Notes: generated by a model not told the origin, from the sequence alone. A stretch of DNA of 64,000 bases from Chitinophaga sp. E66 (GCA_019285755.1 CP079103.1:4092001-4156000), one strand, 5' to 3'. Positions 23,279-33,300 are shown, counted from the stretch's first letter. Made by a program: numbers and translations.

Positions 23279-23979
23279 ATGAAAACACTACTTACTGTAT
23301 TCCTGTCTGTCCTCCTCACGGCGGGCTACGCCCAGACAAGCCTGAACGGCGCCTGGATATTTCAGCCGCCCGCTCCCAGCGATACCGCGGTAGTTCTGCT
23401 CATAGAAGATAACTACTTCTCTGTGACGCACTATACCGACAAATCCTTCATAGGTACATTCGGCGGTACTGCCATTGCCCAAAACGGGAAGATGACCGGT
23501 ACGTACGAATTTTCCAGCATAGATCCCGGAATGATCGGGCAGCCGAGCGATGTAACCTATGAGCTGAATGGCGACAACCTTACCGTTACCCTGCCGGACA
23601 ATACGGTACTCCGCTGGAAAAGAGCCCCGGTACGGCCAACGACCTCAGTGGAACCTGGCGGATTACAGGCCGGATGAATGAAGGAAAAATGTCTGAAATG
23701 AAGCCCGGTCCCCGCAAGACCCTGAAAATCCTCTCCGGCGGCCGCTTCCAATGGATCGCAATGAATACGGAAACGAAGGAGTTCTTCGGTACCGGCGGCG
23801 GCACCTATACCTTCGAAAACGGCAAGTATACCGAAAACATCCAGTTCTTCTCGCGCGACAACAACCGTGTGGGCCGGACCGTTCAGTTCGATGCCAAAGT
23901 AGAGGACGGTAAGTGGCACCATAGCGGTAAAAGCACCGCCGGCGACCCGATGCACGAAATCTGGAGCCGGATCAAATAA
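23279..23979 (+). CDS. Secreted two-repeat protein, DUF4488-like
   Basis: Secreted protein (MKTLLTVFLSVLLTAGYAQ) of about 233 residues after one base is added near 23633. It consists of two similar halves: the first starts SLNGAWIFQPP, the second DLSGTWRITGRMNEG. The second half contains KTLKILSGGRFQWIAMNTE, GTGGGTYTFENGKYTENI and DPMHEIWSRIK, which resemble the DUF4488 lipocalin-like fold. Function unknown. It follows the S15 hydrolase by 30 bp and may be co-transcribed with it. Confidence 0.6.
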
Positions 23980-24014
23980 TTGGCTATATTGCGCTACAAA
24001 TTTTATGTATCTGT

Positions 24015-24731
24015 ATGATTTCCAGAAAAAGCCTGTTTATTTGTTTGCTGGGCGTAATGAGCGTCCAGGCCGCCTATAGCCAAAAGAAAAAGAAGAATAA
24101 AGGCCCTGAAGTGCCGCCACCTCCCGCACTGGTCACCACGCTCGACTCCGTATCATATACCATCGGTAACGACATGGGCGAGATGCTGAAAAAGCAGGGG
24201 CTGGATACCCTCAACCTGAAACTATTCTTTAAAGCTATCGAAGATCTTTACAAAGGCGACTCCGCCCTGATCACAACTGAAAAAGGTATGAGCGTTGTCA
24301 GCAACTACCTCCAGAAGATCAAAACGGAAAAAGCCGCAAAGAATAAAGCTACAGGCGAACAGTTCCTTGCCGCCAATAAAACGAAGGAAGGCGTGAACTC
24401 CACCGCCAGCGGCCTGCAATACCAGGTGCTGGTAAATGGTACCGGTCCCAAGCCCACGCTGCAGGACAAAGTAAAAGTTCACTACACCGGTAAACTTATC
24501 GACGGTACCATCTTCGACAGTTCCGAGCAACGCGGTGAACCGATCGTGCTTCCGCTCACGGGTGTGATCAAAGGCTGGACGGAAGCATTGCAGCTGATGC
24601 CCGTAGGCTCCAAATGGAAACTCTTCATCCCGTCTGAACTCGCATATGGCGAACGCCAGGCAGGCGCGAAGATCCAGCCGAACAGCGCGCTGGTATTCGA
24701 TGTACAGCTCATCGAAATCGTGAAGGAATAA
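24015..24731 (+). CDS. FKBP-type peptidyl-prolyl cis-trans isomerase (FkpA/Mip-like)
   Basis: Intact 238-residue periplasmic folding enzyme. Signal peptide MISRKSLFICLLGVMSVQAA, a lysine-rich linker (KKKKNK), the N-terminal dimerisation domain (DSVSYTIGNDMGEMLKKQGL), then the FKBP domain (VKVHYTGKLIDGTIFDSSEQ, VIKGWTEALQLMPVGSKW, LAYGERQAG) with the conserved active-site aromatic residues. It catalyses prolyl isomerisation of secreted proteins. Its own terminator follows directly. Confidence 0.93.
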   Translation: MISRKSLFICLLGVMSVQAAYSQKKKKNKGPEVPPPPALVTTLDSVSYTIGNDMGEMLKKQGLDTLNLKLFFKAIEDLYKGDSALITTEKGMSVVSNYLQKIKTEKAAKNKATGEQFLAANKTKEGVNSTASGLQYQVLVNGTGPKPTLQDKVKVHYTGKLIDGTIFDSSEQRGEPIVLPLTGVIKGWTEALQLMPVGSKWKLFIPSELAYGERQAGAKIQPNSALVFDVQLIEIVKE

Positions 24732-24754
24732 ATCTGAAAGGAAGTATAACCCAC

Positions 24755-24785
24755 AGGCTGGTCTTGCAAAAGACCAGCCTTTTTA
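24755..24785 (+). terminator. Terminator of the FKBP gene
   Basis: Perfect 11-bp stem AGGCTGGTCTT (24755-24765) / AAGACCAGCCT (24770-24780) with a GCAA loop and a T-run. Confidence 0.85.
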
Positions 24786-24874
24786 TGTGACGCAGCCTGT
24801 CGAAAAAAATCTTTAACCGAAAATTTTTCGCGTTCGGAAATAAGTTAAAATGCAGTTGCAATAAAACAATTTAT

Positions 24875-25306
24875 ATGACACGTGAAAACGCAAGGTGGAA
24901 ACAGCGCTTCCAAAGTTTTTCCAGGGCGCTCGATCGACTAAAAATGTACATAGAAAAAGGCGACAGCCTAAATGATCTTGAAGCCGAAGGCATGATCCAG
25001 TGTTTTGAGTACACCTATGAAATGGCCTGGCTAACGATGAAAGACTTTCATGATCCGGATATGGATTTCGAAATTCAAGGCGCACGGGATGCATTTATGT
25101 TTGCCACGAGATTTAAAACCATAGACGATTCAAATTGCTGGGAAGATATGCTGCGCGACCGTAACCGTTCTGTCCACTCTTACAATTACGCCCGGATTAC
25201 CAAAATCGCGGACAACATCAGAACCCGGCATTATCCCGCTATGGTTAAGTTCAAGCAAAGAATGGATCAGCACAGAATACTACAACAAACTGAAATCAAC
25301 TATTAA
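24875..25306 (+). CDS. HEPN-type protein of the HI0074 family (HepT-like toxin candidate)
   Basis: Intact 143-residue all-helical protein. The start RWKQRFQSFSRALDRLKMYI and the segment GMIQCFEYTYEMAWLTMKD mark the HI0074 nucleotidyltransferase-substrate-binding family. It carries RNRSVHSY, an exact RX4HXY motif, which in the related HepT toxins forms the RNase site and supplies the tyrosine modified by the antitoxin. The gene directly precedes a MNT nucleotidyltransferase gene (12 bp gap), the order known for HepT-MntA pairs. Activity as a toxin is inference: HI0074-type proteins are less well characterised than HepT itself. The region looks more A+T-rich than its neighbours. Confidence 0.78.
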   Translation: MTRENARWKQRFQSFSRALDRLKMYIEKGDSLNDLEAEGMIQCFEYTYEMAWLTMKDFHDPDMDFEIQGARDAFMFATRFKTIDDSNCWEDMLRDRNRSVHSYNYARITKIADNIRTRHYPAMVKFKQRMDQHRILQQTEINY

Positions 25307-25318
25307 ACAACAATAATC

Positions 25319-25665
25319 ATGGAGCATTTCGGATTGCCAATGCGTGCACTACACCGGCTATTTGTCGGTTTTATCGAGTTTCCGGAGTCGAGGAAGTAGT
25401 AATTTACGGCTCAAGAGCCATGGGAACTTATCACAATGGATCAGACATCGATATCGTTTTAAAAGGAGATTTGCTGGATGATGAAAAGCTCCGCGATATC
25501 GAATCGCTGCTGGATGCTATGATGCTTCCTTATTACCTCGATGTTTCCTTATATTCGGATATTGATGATGCTGATTTAAAGAGGCATATCGATACGGAGG
25601 GCAAAACTATGTACCTTCGCCGAAACATCAACGTAGATGAACATTTGAATACACTTCATTCCTGA
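25319..25665 (+). CDS. MNT-type minimal nucleotidyltransferase (antitoxin candidate)
   Basis: Small nucleotidyltransferase of the MNT/HI0073 family. It contains YGSRAMGTYHNGSDIDIVL, matching GSX10DXD, the catalytic pattern of MntA antitoxins, which AMPylate the partner HEPN toxin. A break near 25370 is repaired by one added base, linking ATG 25319 (MEHFGLPMRALHRLF) to the catalytic frame and giving about 115 residues. It lies 12 bp after the HEPN gene. If real rather than a sequence error, the break would remove the antitoxin start, which would be unusual beside an intact toxin. Confidence 0.75.
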
Positions 25666-25711
25666 TGCATTGAATCATCTAACCCCTCCTCATTGGTTCA
25701 TCTAACCCCAT

Positions 25712-25742
25712 AAAAATCCCGGACACCTTGCAGCACCCGGGA
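25712..25742 (-). terminator. Terminator of the aromatic operon
   Basis: On the minus strand TCCCGG (25742-25737) pairs with CCGGGA (25722-25717) across a 14-nt loop and is followed by five T. It lies inside the apparent extended aroC frame, which supports the earlier aroC stop at 25766. Confidence 0.6.
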
Positions 25743-25765
25743 CGAATAAAATCTGGTGTAAAACA

Positions 25766-26760
25766 TCAGGAAAAAACCTCGGCCTGCGTTGCTCCAGCAG
25801 CATAAAGTCGGCCAGCACCATGGCTGTAACCGCTTCCAACACAACCGGCACCCGCAATGCAATGCAAAGATCGTGACGGCCTTTCACGGAAAAGGTCTCC
25901 ACTTCTCCTGTGGTAATATTGAGCGTTTGCTGCTCCTTCGGCGTAGATGACGTAGGTTTCACCGCGATCCGGAACACCAGCTGGTTACCGTTGGTGATCC
26001 CTCCTACCACGCCCCCGGCATGATTGGTAGCAGTGTGGCCTTCCATATCAATGATGGGATCGTTATGCTCGAGGCCTTTCATTTTCGCCGCAGCGAATCC
26101 CGCCCCAAACTCAATACCCTTCACCGCAGGAATGGCGAAAACCGCATGCGCCAGGTTGGATTCGAGGGAGTCGAAGAACGGCTCTCCCAGCCCGATAGGC
26201 AACCCATCTACCCTGCACTCCACGATTCCGCCCACTGAATCCTTGGCTTTTATGGCTTCTTCGAGTCCCTGTTCAGGATCGGCGATGCCACCTACTTCAG
26301 TGATCTCGGCTTTCACGGAAACGGCGTCGCCCAGGATCTTCTTCGCGATAACGCCTGCCGCCACCAGGTTAAGGGTGAGGCGGCCGCTGAAGTGTCCTCC
26401 GCCGCGGTAGTCTTCGAACCCGCCGAACTTTTTAGCGGCTACGAAGTCTGCATGCCCCGGACGGGGAAACTCCCTCAGTTTGGCATAGTCTGCACTGCGG
26501 GTATTATTGTTTTCGAAAAGTATGGTGATAGGCGCGCCGGTGGTACGGTCGTTGAACACGCCCGATTTCAGGAACGGCAAATCGTCTTCCTTCCTGGGCG
26601 TAGTGCCGCGCGCTCCGCCCTTACGGCGCTCCAGGTCGGCCAGAAAGTCTTCCTGGCGCAGAGAGATGCCCGCGGGCACGCCGTCTATGTTGACGCCGAC
26701 GCTTTCCCCGTGCGATTCTCCGAATACATTCACCCTGAATAATCTGCCGAAACTGTTCAT
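25766..26760 (-). CDS. aroC: Chorismate synthase
   Basis: Last step of the shikimate pathway: EPSP to chorismate, needing reduced FMN. Clear signatures: GRLFRVNVFGESHGESVGVN at the N-terminus, RPGHADFVAAKKFGGFEDYR, GGGHFSGRLT, and the late GRHDLCIALRVPVV. The uninterrupted frame runs on to 25702, but the last residues look random and cross a terminator hairpin. Adding one G near 25790 gives the ending LEQRRAEVFS with stop at 25766, which I prefer (about 331 residues). The start lies 4 bp after aroA. Last gene of the operon. Confidence 0.93.
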
Positions 26761-26764
26761 GTTG

Positions 26765-28040
26765 TTAGTGTTTTACGGTTTCCCCTTCAAGCGCTACGGT
26801 CACACCCAACTGTTGCAGGTGGTCATAGAATTCGGGGTAAGATTTGTTGATGGCTTCCGCGTCGTCGATGATCACGGGCCCGTCGGCCGTGAGGGCAGCA
26901 ACGGCGCAGGCCATGGCGATGCGGTGATCGTTGTGGGAGCTTACCCGCGCGCCTTTGATCCCGGTACCGCCATGCACGTGCATGAGGTCGCCGTCGAGGT
27001 CGATGCGGATGCCCATTTTACCGAACTCCTGCTGGAGGGTGAGGCCCCGGTCGCTTTCTTTATGCGCCAGGCGGCTCACGCCTTTGATGACAGTTATCCC
27101 CTTGCAGTTGGCGGCCAGAGCCACCAGCGGCGGGAAGAGGTCGGGGCAGTCGGTAGCGTCTATCTCGAAGGATTTCAATCCGTCTTTACCCACAATAATG
27201 GTGAACATGCCCGGCAGGATGTCGGCGCCCGCTTTTTCGAGGGCTTCCATGATCGCCTTGTCGGACTGGGCCGATTGCGTATTGAGATGATGCACTTCCG
27301 CTTTGCCGGCAACGGCGGCCGCTACGAGGAGAAATGCCGCACCGCTCCAGTCGCCCTCTACGGTATATTCGCAGGCGCGGTAGGATTGTTTGCTGTCGAA
27401 ATGGAACTGTTTGAAGTTTTCGTTTCTCACCTTCACACCGAAATGCTCCATCAGTTGCAGCGTAAGCGCAATGTAGGGTTTGCTTTTCAGGTTGGAAACG
27501 GTGATGGTGGCCTTGTCGGCTACATTCCCGAAAGCCATGAGCAGACCGGTGAGGAACTGCGAGGAGAGGGAGCCGTCGATGGTGACGTTTTTCGCCTGCA
27601 GGGGCCTTTGATTTCAAGCGGGAGCTTGCCATCCTGGCTTTTGATCTGTACGCCCAGCTGCGGGAGCACTTCTTCGAAGAAGTGCATGGGCCGCGTGGTT
27701 AGGCTGCCATGACCGCTGATGGTGATGGTACGGTCTGCCAGCGCCGCGATGGGCGTAAACATACGGATGCCGAGGCCCGATTCGCCGCAGTTGATCTCGT
27801 CGTAGAAGGGAGACACGCCACGGCTGGTGATGTGGATCTCTTCGTCTACGCGTTTGACCATGGCACCGAGGTTTTCGGCTACTTCCAGGGCGGCGAGGCA
27901 GTCGTTGCTCAGGCCGGGATTGCGGATCACCGTTCTCCCGTTGGCAGGAGCGCCGCCGCCACCGCGCGCTGCATAGCGCTTTTGGACGGGTTGGCGGTCA
28001 CATTGCCGCTGATGGTGCCGGGTTGTATCGTTGCTATCAT
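26765..28040 (-). CDS. aroA: 3-phosphoshikimate 1-carboxyvinyltransferase (EPSP synthase)
   Basis: Joins shikimate-3-phosphate and PEP. The start ATG at 28040 gives MIATIQPGTISGNVTANPSK followed by SAMQR, the substrate-binding N-terminal motif. Later segments are VIRNPGLSNDCLAALEVAE, SGESGLGIRMFTPI-like (read here as CGESGLGIRMFTPIAALADR), and the C-terminal SHNDHRIAMACAVAAL. Breaks near 27940 and 27600 are consistent with single missing bases. About 425 residues. The start is 2 bp after the aroB stop, so translational coupling is likely. Confidence 0.93.
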
Positions 28041-28042
28041 GG

Positions 28043-29065
28043 CTAAATTTCTTGTAAGATCTGTTTCAGCTCATCCAGCAGGATCGGCTTGGTGATAGCC
28101 TCGCCGATCCTGTTGAGGAGCACGAAATGAATGTGGTCTTTTTCACGCTTTTTGTCGAGCCGGAAGATATTGAACACCGCTTCTTTGTCTGATTCCAATG
28201 TTACCGGCAGGCGGTAGTCATTGATCAAACGGATAAGGCGGTTGGTTTGTTCGGGTGGCAGCTGGTTGTATTTTTCGGAGATCTTAGCGGCTGCTACCAT
28301 CCCGATGGCCACTGCTTTACCGTGGGCGATGCTCTCTATTTTTCAACGGCATGACCGAGCGTATGTCCAAAGTTCAGCCAGCGGCGTACGCCACTTTCGA
28401 ACTCGTCTTCCAGTACGAACTTTGTTTTGATCTCAACAGACCGTTGCACGAGGAATTGCAACACTTCTATATCCCGCGCCAGCGCCTTTTCCTTGTTGAC
28501 TTCCGGTAGGTGAACAATTCTTCGTCGTAGATGCATGCATATTTGATGATCTCCGCGAATCCGTTGCACCACTCCCCTTCCGGCATGGTAGACGGCAGTG
28601 AGTAGTCGAACAGGATGAAGGACGGCTGGCGGATGGTGCCCAGCATATTTTTATGCATGCCGTGGCTCACGCCGTTTTGCCGCCGATGGATGCGTCTACC
28701 TGCGCGAGCAGCGTAGTGGGAACGAAAGCGAACGGGATACCGCGCATGTAAATGCTGGCGGCAAAGCCTGTGACATCCGTCAGCATACCGCCGCCGATGC
28801 CGATGAGCATCGTCTTGCGGTCCGCCTCCAGCTCAATCAGCCCGTCAATGATCTGTTCCATCACCTCCATGTTCTTGTGCTCTTCCCCGTCGGGCACTAC
28901 CAGCTTCTTCCAGCCGGCGAAAAGATGCCCGTAATGTTGGTCCACATTTTCGTCTACCAGCAATACGGAGCAGGATTTATCGGCGTACTCTCCCAGGTCG
29001 GTGAGTTTGCCGCCGAGGTAATAATCGCAGTCCGACTGCTGGAAACGGTGAGATTGTTTTATCAT
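28043..29065 (-). CDS. aroB: 3-dehydroquinate synthase
   Basis: NAD- and metal-dependent enzyme making 3-dehydroquinate from DAHP. Signatures: [60 protein letters not shown] and the metal-ligand region [16 protein letters not shown]. The gene is broken in at least three places (near 28670, 28500 and 28335); fragments are collinear with one protein of about 341 residues. It follows the DAHP synthase gene by 23 bp. Confidence 0.92.
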
Positions 29066-29088
29066 ATTCGTACCGGAAAAATATTGGC

Positions 29089-30171
29089 TTAGTCGTTCAT
29101 CACTTTGTTCTGACGGTTGATGGATTCGAGGTGAACCGCATCAAAATATTTCAGCACAAAATCTTTGCTGAGGCCCAGTTTCTCACCTGCGCGGATACCA
29201 CGGTCGAGGATCTCGTTCCAGCGGTTGGTCTGCAGGATGGTGATGTTGTTGTCTTTTTGTATTGACCGATCTTTTCCGCGATTTTCATACGGTTGCCCAA
29301 CAGCAGGAGGATCTCGTCGTCGATGCCGTTGATCTGGTTACGTAGTTTTTCGAGCGCGGTGTTGAATTCTTTCTGATCGGTACGTTCGTGCCTCCAGGTG
29401 ATGTTATCCAGCATTTCGCCGAATTTCTCGGGTGTGATCTGCTGTTTGGCATCGCTCCAGGCATTATCGGGATCCACGTGCGTTTCGAGCATGAGACCGT
29501 CGTAATCCAGGTCGATGGCTTCCTGGGCAACGGCCTGCAGGATGTCGCGGCGGCCGCTGATGTGGCTCGGGTCGCAGATCATCGGCAATTCGGGGTGGCG
29601 GCGTTTCAGCTCGATCGCCAGGTGCCACATGGGGGCATTGCGGTATTCGGTATTGCCGTAGCTGGAGAAGCCGCGGTGGATCAGGCCTACTTTTTCGATA
29701 CCGGCTTTCTGGATACGCTCAACGGCGCCGATCCAGAGTTCCAGGTCGGGGTTGATCGGGTTCTTGATCAGTACGGGCACTTTCACGCCTTTCAGCGCGT
29801 CAGCGATCTCCTGTACGGAGAAGGGGTTTACGGTGGTGCGGGCGCCGATCCAGAGAATGTCTACACCGAAATGCAGGGCATCTTCCACTTGTTTGGCGGT
29901 AGCCACTTCCACGGTCAGGGGCATGCCGGTCAGCTCACGGGCTTTTGCAGCCGGGGAGACCTTTTGTGCCAATACCTTCGAAGGAGCCCGGACGGGTGCG
30001 GGGCTTCCAGATTCCGGCGCGCAGCACGTCTACCTTGCCGGTTTTTGCCAGCGCCAGCGCGGTCGCCAGCACTTGTTCTTCTGTTTCGGCCGAGCAGGGA
30101 CCGGAGATGATCAGCGGCTTCTTGTCAGACGCCGGATCTGCGAATTTCGTTTTTGCTAAGATCTGTTCCAT
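29089..30171 (-). CDS. DAHP synthase - chorismate mutase fusion
   Basis: Bifunctional enzyme. The N-terminal part is a type I-beta DAHP synthase ([79 protein letters not shown]). The C-terminal 90 residues form an AroQ chorismate mutase helix bundle ([34 protein letters not shown]). It opens the shikimate pathway and also feeds prephenate to pheA and tyrA. Breaks near 29950 and 29260. The true C-terminus is [13 protein letters not shown] with stop at 29089, about 360 residues. It starts 37 bp after the tyrA stop. Confidence 0.93.
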
Positions 30172-30208
30172 TTTGTTATCGTGATGTGTTAGTTGATGAA
30201 AAGGGTGA

Positions 30209-31050
30209 TTACTTTAAGATTTTTCTGATTTTATTGCTCTTCTGGATCAGCTTGTAGAAGGTCTCGTAGTCTTCCGATTGCAAGAGCTCCTTCATCTGTT
30301 CCAGCTGGCGGATATGTTCGTCGAGCACGTCGAGCACATTGTTGCGGTTATGCTTGAAGATGGGCACCCACATATCGGGCGAGCTTTTGCCAGGCGCACG
30401 GTAGACTCGAAGCCCCCGCTGGCCAGTTCAAATATCCTGCCCTGTTCTTTTTCTTTCTTTAACACCGTCAATGCCAATGCGAAAGAAGTGATGTGGGAGA
30501 TGTGCGATACATATGCCGTATGCAGGTCATGCTCTTCGCCATTCATATAAACGGTACGCATGTTCAGCTTGTCGACCATCGCTTCCACCATTTCCAGTGC
30601 GTCCTCGTCGCTGTTCTTCACGTCGCAAAGCACCATGGTCTTCCCGGTGAAGAGCCCTTTCACTGCTGCCTCCGGCCCGGAATACTCGGTGCCGGCCATC
30701 GGGTGGGCGGCCACGAAGCGGCCCCGGTTGGGATGACCGGCAACGAGTTGCAGTAATTTATGTTTGGTGGACCCAACGTCCATAATAACCTGTCCTTCCT
30801 TCACCTTGTCGAGCATGCCTACAACCGTGCTCAGCGTAGCGTCTACCGGAATGGCAAGCACCACCAGGTTGCTGCGGTTCATAGCGTCTTCCAGGGTGGA
30901 TCCTTCGTCGATAATACCCAGTTCCTGCGCCTTGGCCAGGTTGGCGGTATTGTTGTCTACCCCGATGATCCAGTTGGCGACGCCGCGCTCTTTGAGGCTC
31001 AGTGCCAGCGAGCCTCCGATGAGGCCTACGCCTACTACCGATGCTATCAT
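30209..31050 (-). CDS. tyrA: Prephenate dehydrogenase
   Basis: Oxidises prephenate toward tyrosine. The Rossmann motif VVGVGLIGGSLALSLKERG starts right after the initiator Met; further signatures are AIPVDATLSTVVGMLD, DVGSTKHKLLQ and FVAAHPMAGTEYSGPEAAV. I place the start at ATG 31050 because it overlaps the stop of the preceding aminotransferase as ATGA; an upstream in-frame ATG at 31074 is less likely. A break near 30395 precedes the real C-terminus (SNKIRKILK, stop 30209). About 280 residues. Confidence 0.92.
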
Positions 31051-32227
31051 ACGAGGGCTTTTTACGTTCAACAATATTCTTCCGTACCCGGTCGATCGCT
31101 TCGGAAAATACCTGCTCGTCGCGGCAGAGGCTCACACGGATATAGCCCTTGCCGTTCTCGCCGAAGATACCGCCGGGGGTGATAAAGACATGCGCCTGCT
31201 GCAGCACTTCATCGCTAACCGCAAACCCATCTGTGTAACCGGCGGGGATCTGCGCCCAAACGAACATGCCTACCTGGTTGCGGTTGTACACGCAACCGAT
31301 GAGGTCCAGCAGTTCGAACACCTTGTTGCGGCGGCCGCGGTAGATGGCATTGAGGCCGTCGTACCAGTCTTTTCCCAGTTCCAGTGCGGCAACGGCGGCC
31401 ATCTGCACGGGCTGGAACATACCGGAGTCCATGTTGGATTTAAACCGCAGCACATCGCTGAGGATGGCGGCATTTCCTACCAGCATGCCTACGCGCCATC
31501 CGGCCATGTTGCCGGATTTGCTGAGGCTGTTCAGTTCCAGTGCCACGTCCATCGCGCCGGGGGTAGCCATGAGGCTGGCGGGCGCTTCGTTCAGGATGAA
31601 GCTGTACGGGTTGTCGTGGCACAGCAGGATATTATGTTTGGTGGCGAAGGCCACGAGTTTTTCGAAAGTATTGGCCTTGGCCTGTGAACCCGTGGGCATG
31701 TGGGGATAGTTCACCCACATCAGTTTGACTTTAGACAGGTCCCCTGTTCCAGTGCGGCGAGGTCGGGCTGCCAGTCGTTGTCTGCGCTGAGCGTGTAGGT
31801 CACCGGTGTAGCGCCGGAGAGCTGCACGGCGGAGCGGTAAGTCGGGTAGCCGGGATCGGGGATGAGGGCTTCGTCGCCTTCCTGGAGGAACGTCATGCAG
31901 ATGTGCATGATGCCTTCCTTGGAGCCGATGAGGGGCAGCACTTCCGTGTCCGGGTTGAGGGATACGCCATAAAACCGGTCGTACCATCCTGCCATGGCCT
32001 GCCGCAGGGCGGGATGCCTTTATAGCCCTGATACGCATGGGTATCGGTTTTGGCTGCATAGGTATTGAGGGCCGCGGTTACGGAGGGGTGCGGGGGAGGT
32101 CGGGACTGCCGATACCGAGGTTGATCACGCGGGCGCCGGCTTTATTCATGTCGTCGATCTCCCGGAGTTTCCGTGAAAAGTAGTATTCCTCGGTGTGCTG
32201 CAATCTTTTGGCTACGGATGGTTGCAT
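31047..32227 (-). CDS. PLP-dependent class I/II aminotransferase of the aromatic operon
   Basis: Fold-type I aminotransferase. The N-terminus is MQPSVAKRLQHTEEYYFSRK; then GARVINLGIGSPDLP, VLPLIGSKEGIMHI, DPGYPTYRSAVQLSGATPV, NYPHMPTGSQA and the PLP-lysine region LNSLSKSGNMAGWRVGM. Its place between pheA and tyrA suggests it transaminates phenylpyruvate and hydroxyphenylpyruvate (or prephenate); that is inference, as relatives include diaminopimelate and aspartate aminotransferases. Breaks near 32090, 32010 and 31738. An added A near 31070 gives the end ERKKALV with TGA overlapping the tyrA ATG. About 393 residues. Confidence 0.9.
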
Positions 32228-32249
32228 TGGTGTTAGATTATTGTTGGTA

Positions 32250-33078
32250 TCAGGTATGCGTATTGCCTTTTTGTAGATCCCCAGAACGGTCAGCTGCTCG
32301 GTCAGCGGCGCGATTTTGTCCAGCGCCTGCTGGAAATGCTCCGGCGAATCGAATTCCATATCCGCGTGGAAGTAATAATGCCATTCCTTCGCGGGGATGG
32401 GGAAACTCTGGATCTTGCTAAGGTTGATGCCTTCCTGCGCGATCATGGTGAGCACCCTGGCGAGGCTTCCCCTTTCGTTGGAAGTCTGGAAATATACGGA
32501 AGATTTGTTAGCATCTTCAGGGGTCTTCACGCCGTTCCGGGAGATGGCCAGGAAGCGGGTGTAGTTATTTTTGGCCGTGTGGATGTTGCGGCCGATCACT
32601 TCCAGTCCGAAAATGTCGGCGGCAAGTTGACCGGCGATAGCCGCGGTGGTTTTCAGTTTTTGTCGCTCACATGTTTGGCGCTGAGGGCTGTATCTTCCGT
32701 TTCCACCAGCTTGATGTGCGGGTATTGGGCAAGGAAGTCCATGCATTGAAGCAGCGCCATAGGGTGAGAGTGCACTTCGCGGATGTCGTTGATCGTCTGG
32801 CCGGGGAGCACCATCAGGTTTTGGTTGATCTGGAGGTACAGTTCGCCAACGATGTGGAGACCGGAGTTCTTGAGCAGGGAGTAGTTGGGCAGGATGCTGC
32901 CGGCTATGGAATTTTCGATGGCCATGATACCTGCGTCTACCCCTGCTTCGGCGTTCTTCACCTTGCGGACGAGCTCCGAAAAGGAAGCGCATGCTTCTAT
33001 GGTGGTTTGTTTGCCGAAGTAGTTCTGGGCGGCTATCTGGTGGAAACTTCCTTCAAATCCCTGGATTGCGATGTGCAT
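32250..33078 (-). CDS. pheA: Prephenate dehydratase with ACT domain
   Basis: First gene of the operon; converts prephenate to phenylpyruvate. Catalytic domain: IAIQGFEGSFHQIAAQNYFG, GIMAIENSIAGSILPNYSLL, VHSHPMALLQCMDFLAQYP; then an ACT domain (RGSLARVLTMIAQEGINLSK, IQSFPIP, WHYYFHADMEFDSPEHFQ) that in the family mediates phenylalanine feedback. A break near 32660 lies between the domains. At the C-terminus adding one A near 32270 gives YKKGNTHT and a stop at 32250; without it the frame runs on into the aminotransferase, which I regard as an artefact. About 276 residues. Confidence 0.93.
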
Positions 33079-33107
33079 ATGTGGTGTTTAAGATACTATT
33101 GAGCAAT

Positions 33108-33138
33108 AAAAGGGCCCCGCTGGCGGCGGGACCCTTTT
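33108..33138 (-). terminator. Second leader hairpin just before pheA
   Basis: On the minus strand AAAAGGGTCCCGC (33138-33126) pairs with GCGGGGCCCTTTT (33120-33108), 13 bp with one G-T wobble and a 5-nt loop, ending in TTTT. It lies 30 nt before the pheA ATG and downstream of the first attenuator. An upstream segment GCGGGACTCT (33181-33172) can pair with AGGGTCCCGC (33135-33126), which would exclude the hairpin. Confidence 0.6.
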
Positions 33139-33142
33139 CTTT

Positions 33143-33220
33143 TCATTTGACCGGCGAACCGTTGTCACAAGAGAGTCCCGCTTTCTTTTGCGTAAAAGAA
33201 AAAGTAAAAATAGCAGGCAT
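33143..33220 (-). CDS. Possible second leader peptide (Phe codons)
   Basis: A 25-residue frame starting MPAIFTFSFTQKKAG, with three TTT Phe codons in a five-residue span, ending at TGA 33145-33143, 5 nt before the second hairpin. A longer in-frame start at 33262 adds another Phe. The possible antiterminator arm (33181-33172) lies about 15 nt past the last Phe codon. Peptide content is less extreme than in the first leader and could be chance. Confidence 0.35.
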   Translation of the reverse strand: MPAIFTFSFTQKKAGLSCDNGSPVK

Positions 33221-33274
33221 AAAATCGTTTCTGTGACATATCTGTTTTTTACCGGTTTGCATAAGTTGTTAAAG

Positions 33275-33300
33275 AAAAAGGCCCCTTTTGCAGGAGGCCC
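33275..33300 (-). terminator. Attenuator terminator of the aromatic operon
   Basis: On the minus strand GGCCTC (33299-33294) pairs with GGGGCC (33285-33280), one wobble, followed by five T (33279-33275). It lies about 200 nt before pheA and 42 nt after the leader peptide stop. Confidence 0.72.

Noticed and set aside
25702-25765. aroC extension to the stop at 25702
   Set aside because: The added residues look random and the stretch contains the operon terminator; a stop at 25766 after one added G is more likely.
26507-27712. Long plus-strand frame (401 residues) opposite aroC and aroA
   Set aside because: Spans two conserved minus-strand genes and their junction; random composition.
33094-33146. 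Short minus-strand frame crossing the second pheA hairpin (MKRKGSRRQRGPFIAQ)
   Set aside because: It lies over the hairpin, has no codon pattern related to the operon, and would conflict with the hairpin's role.
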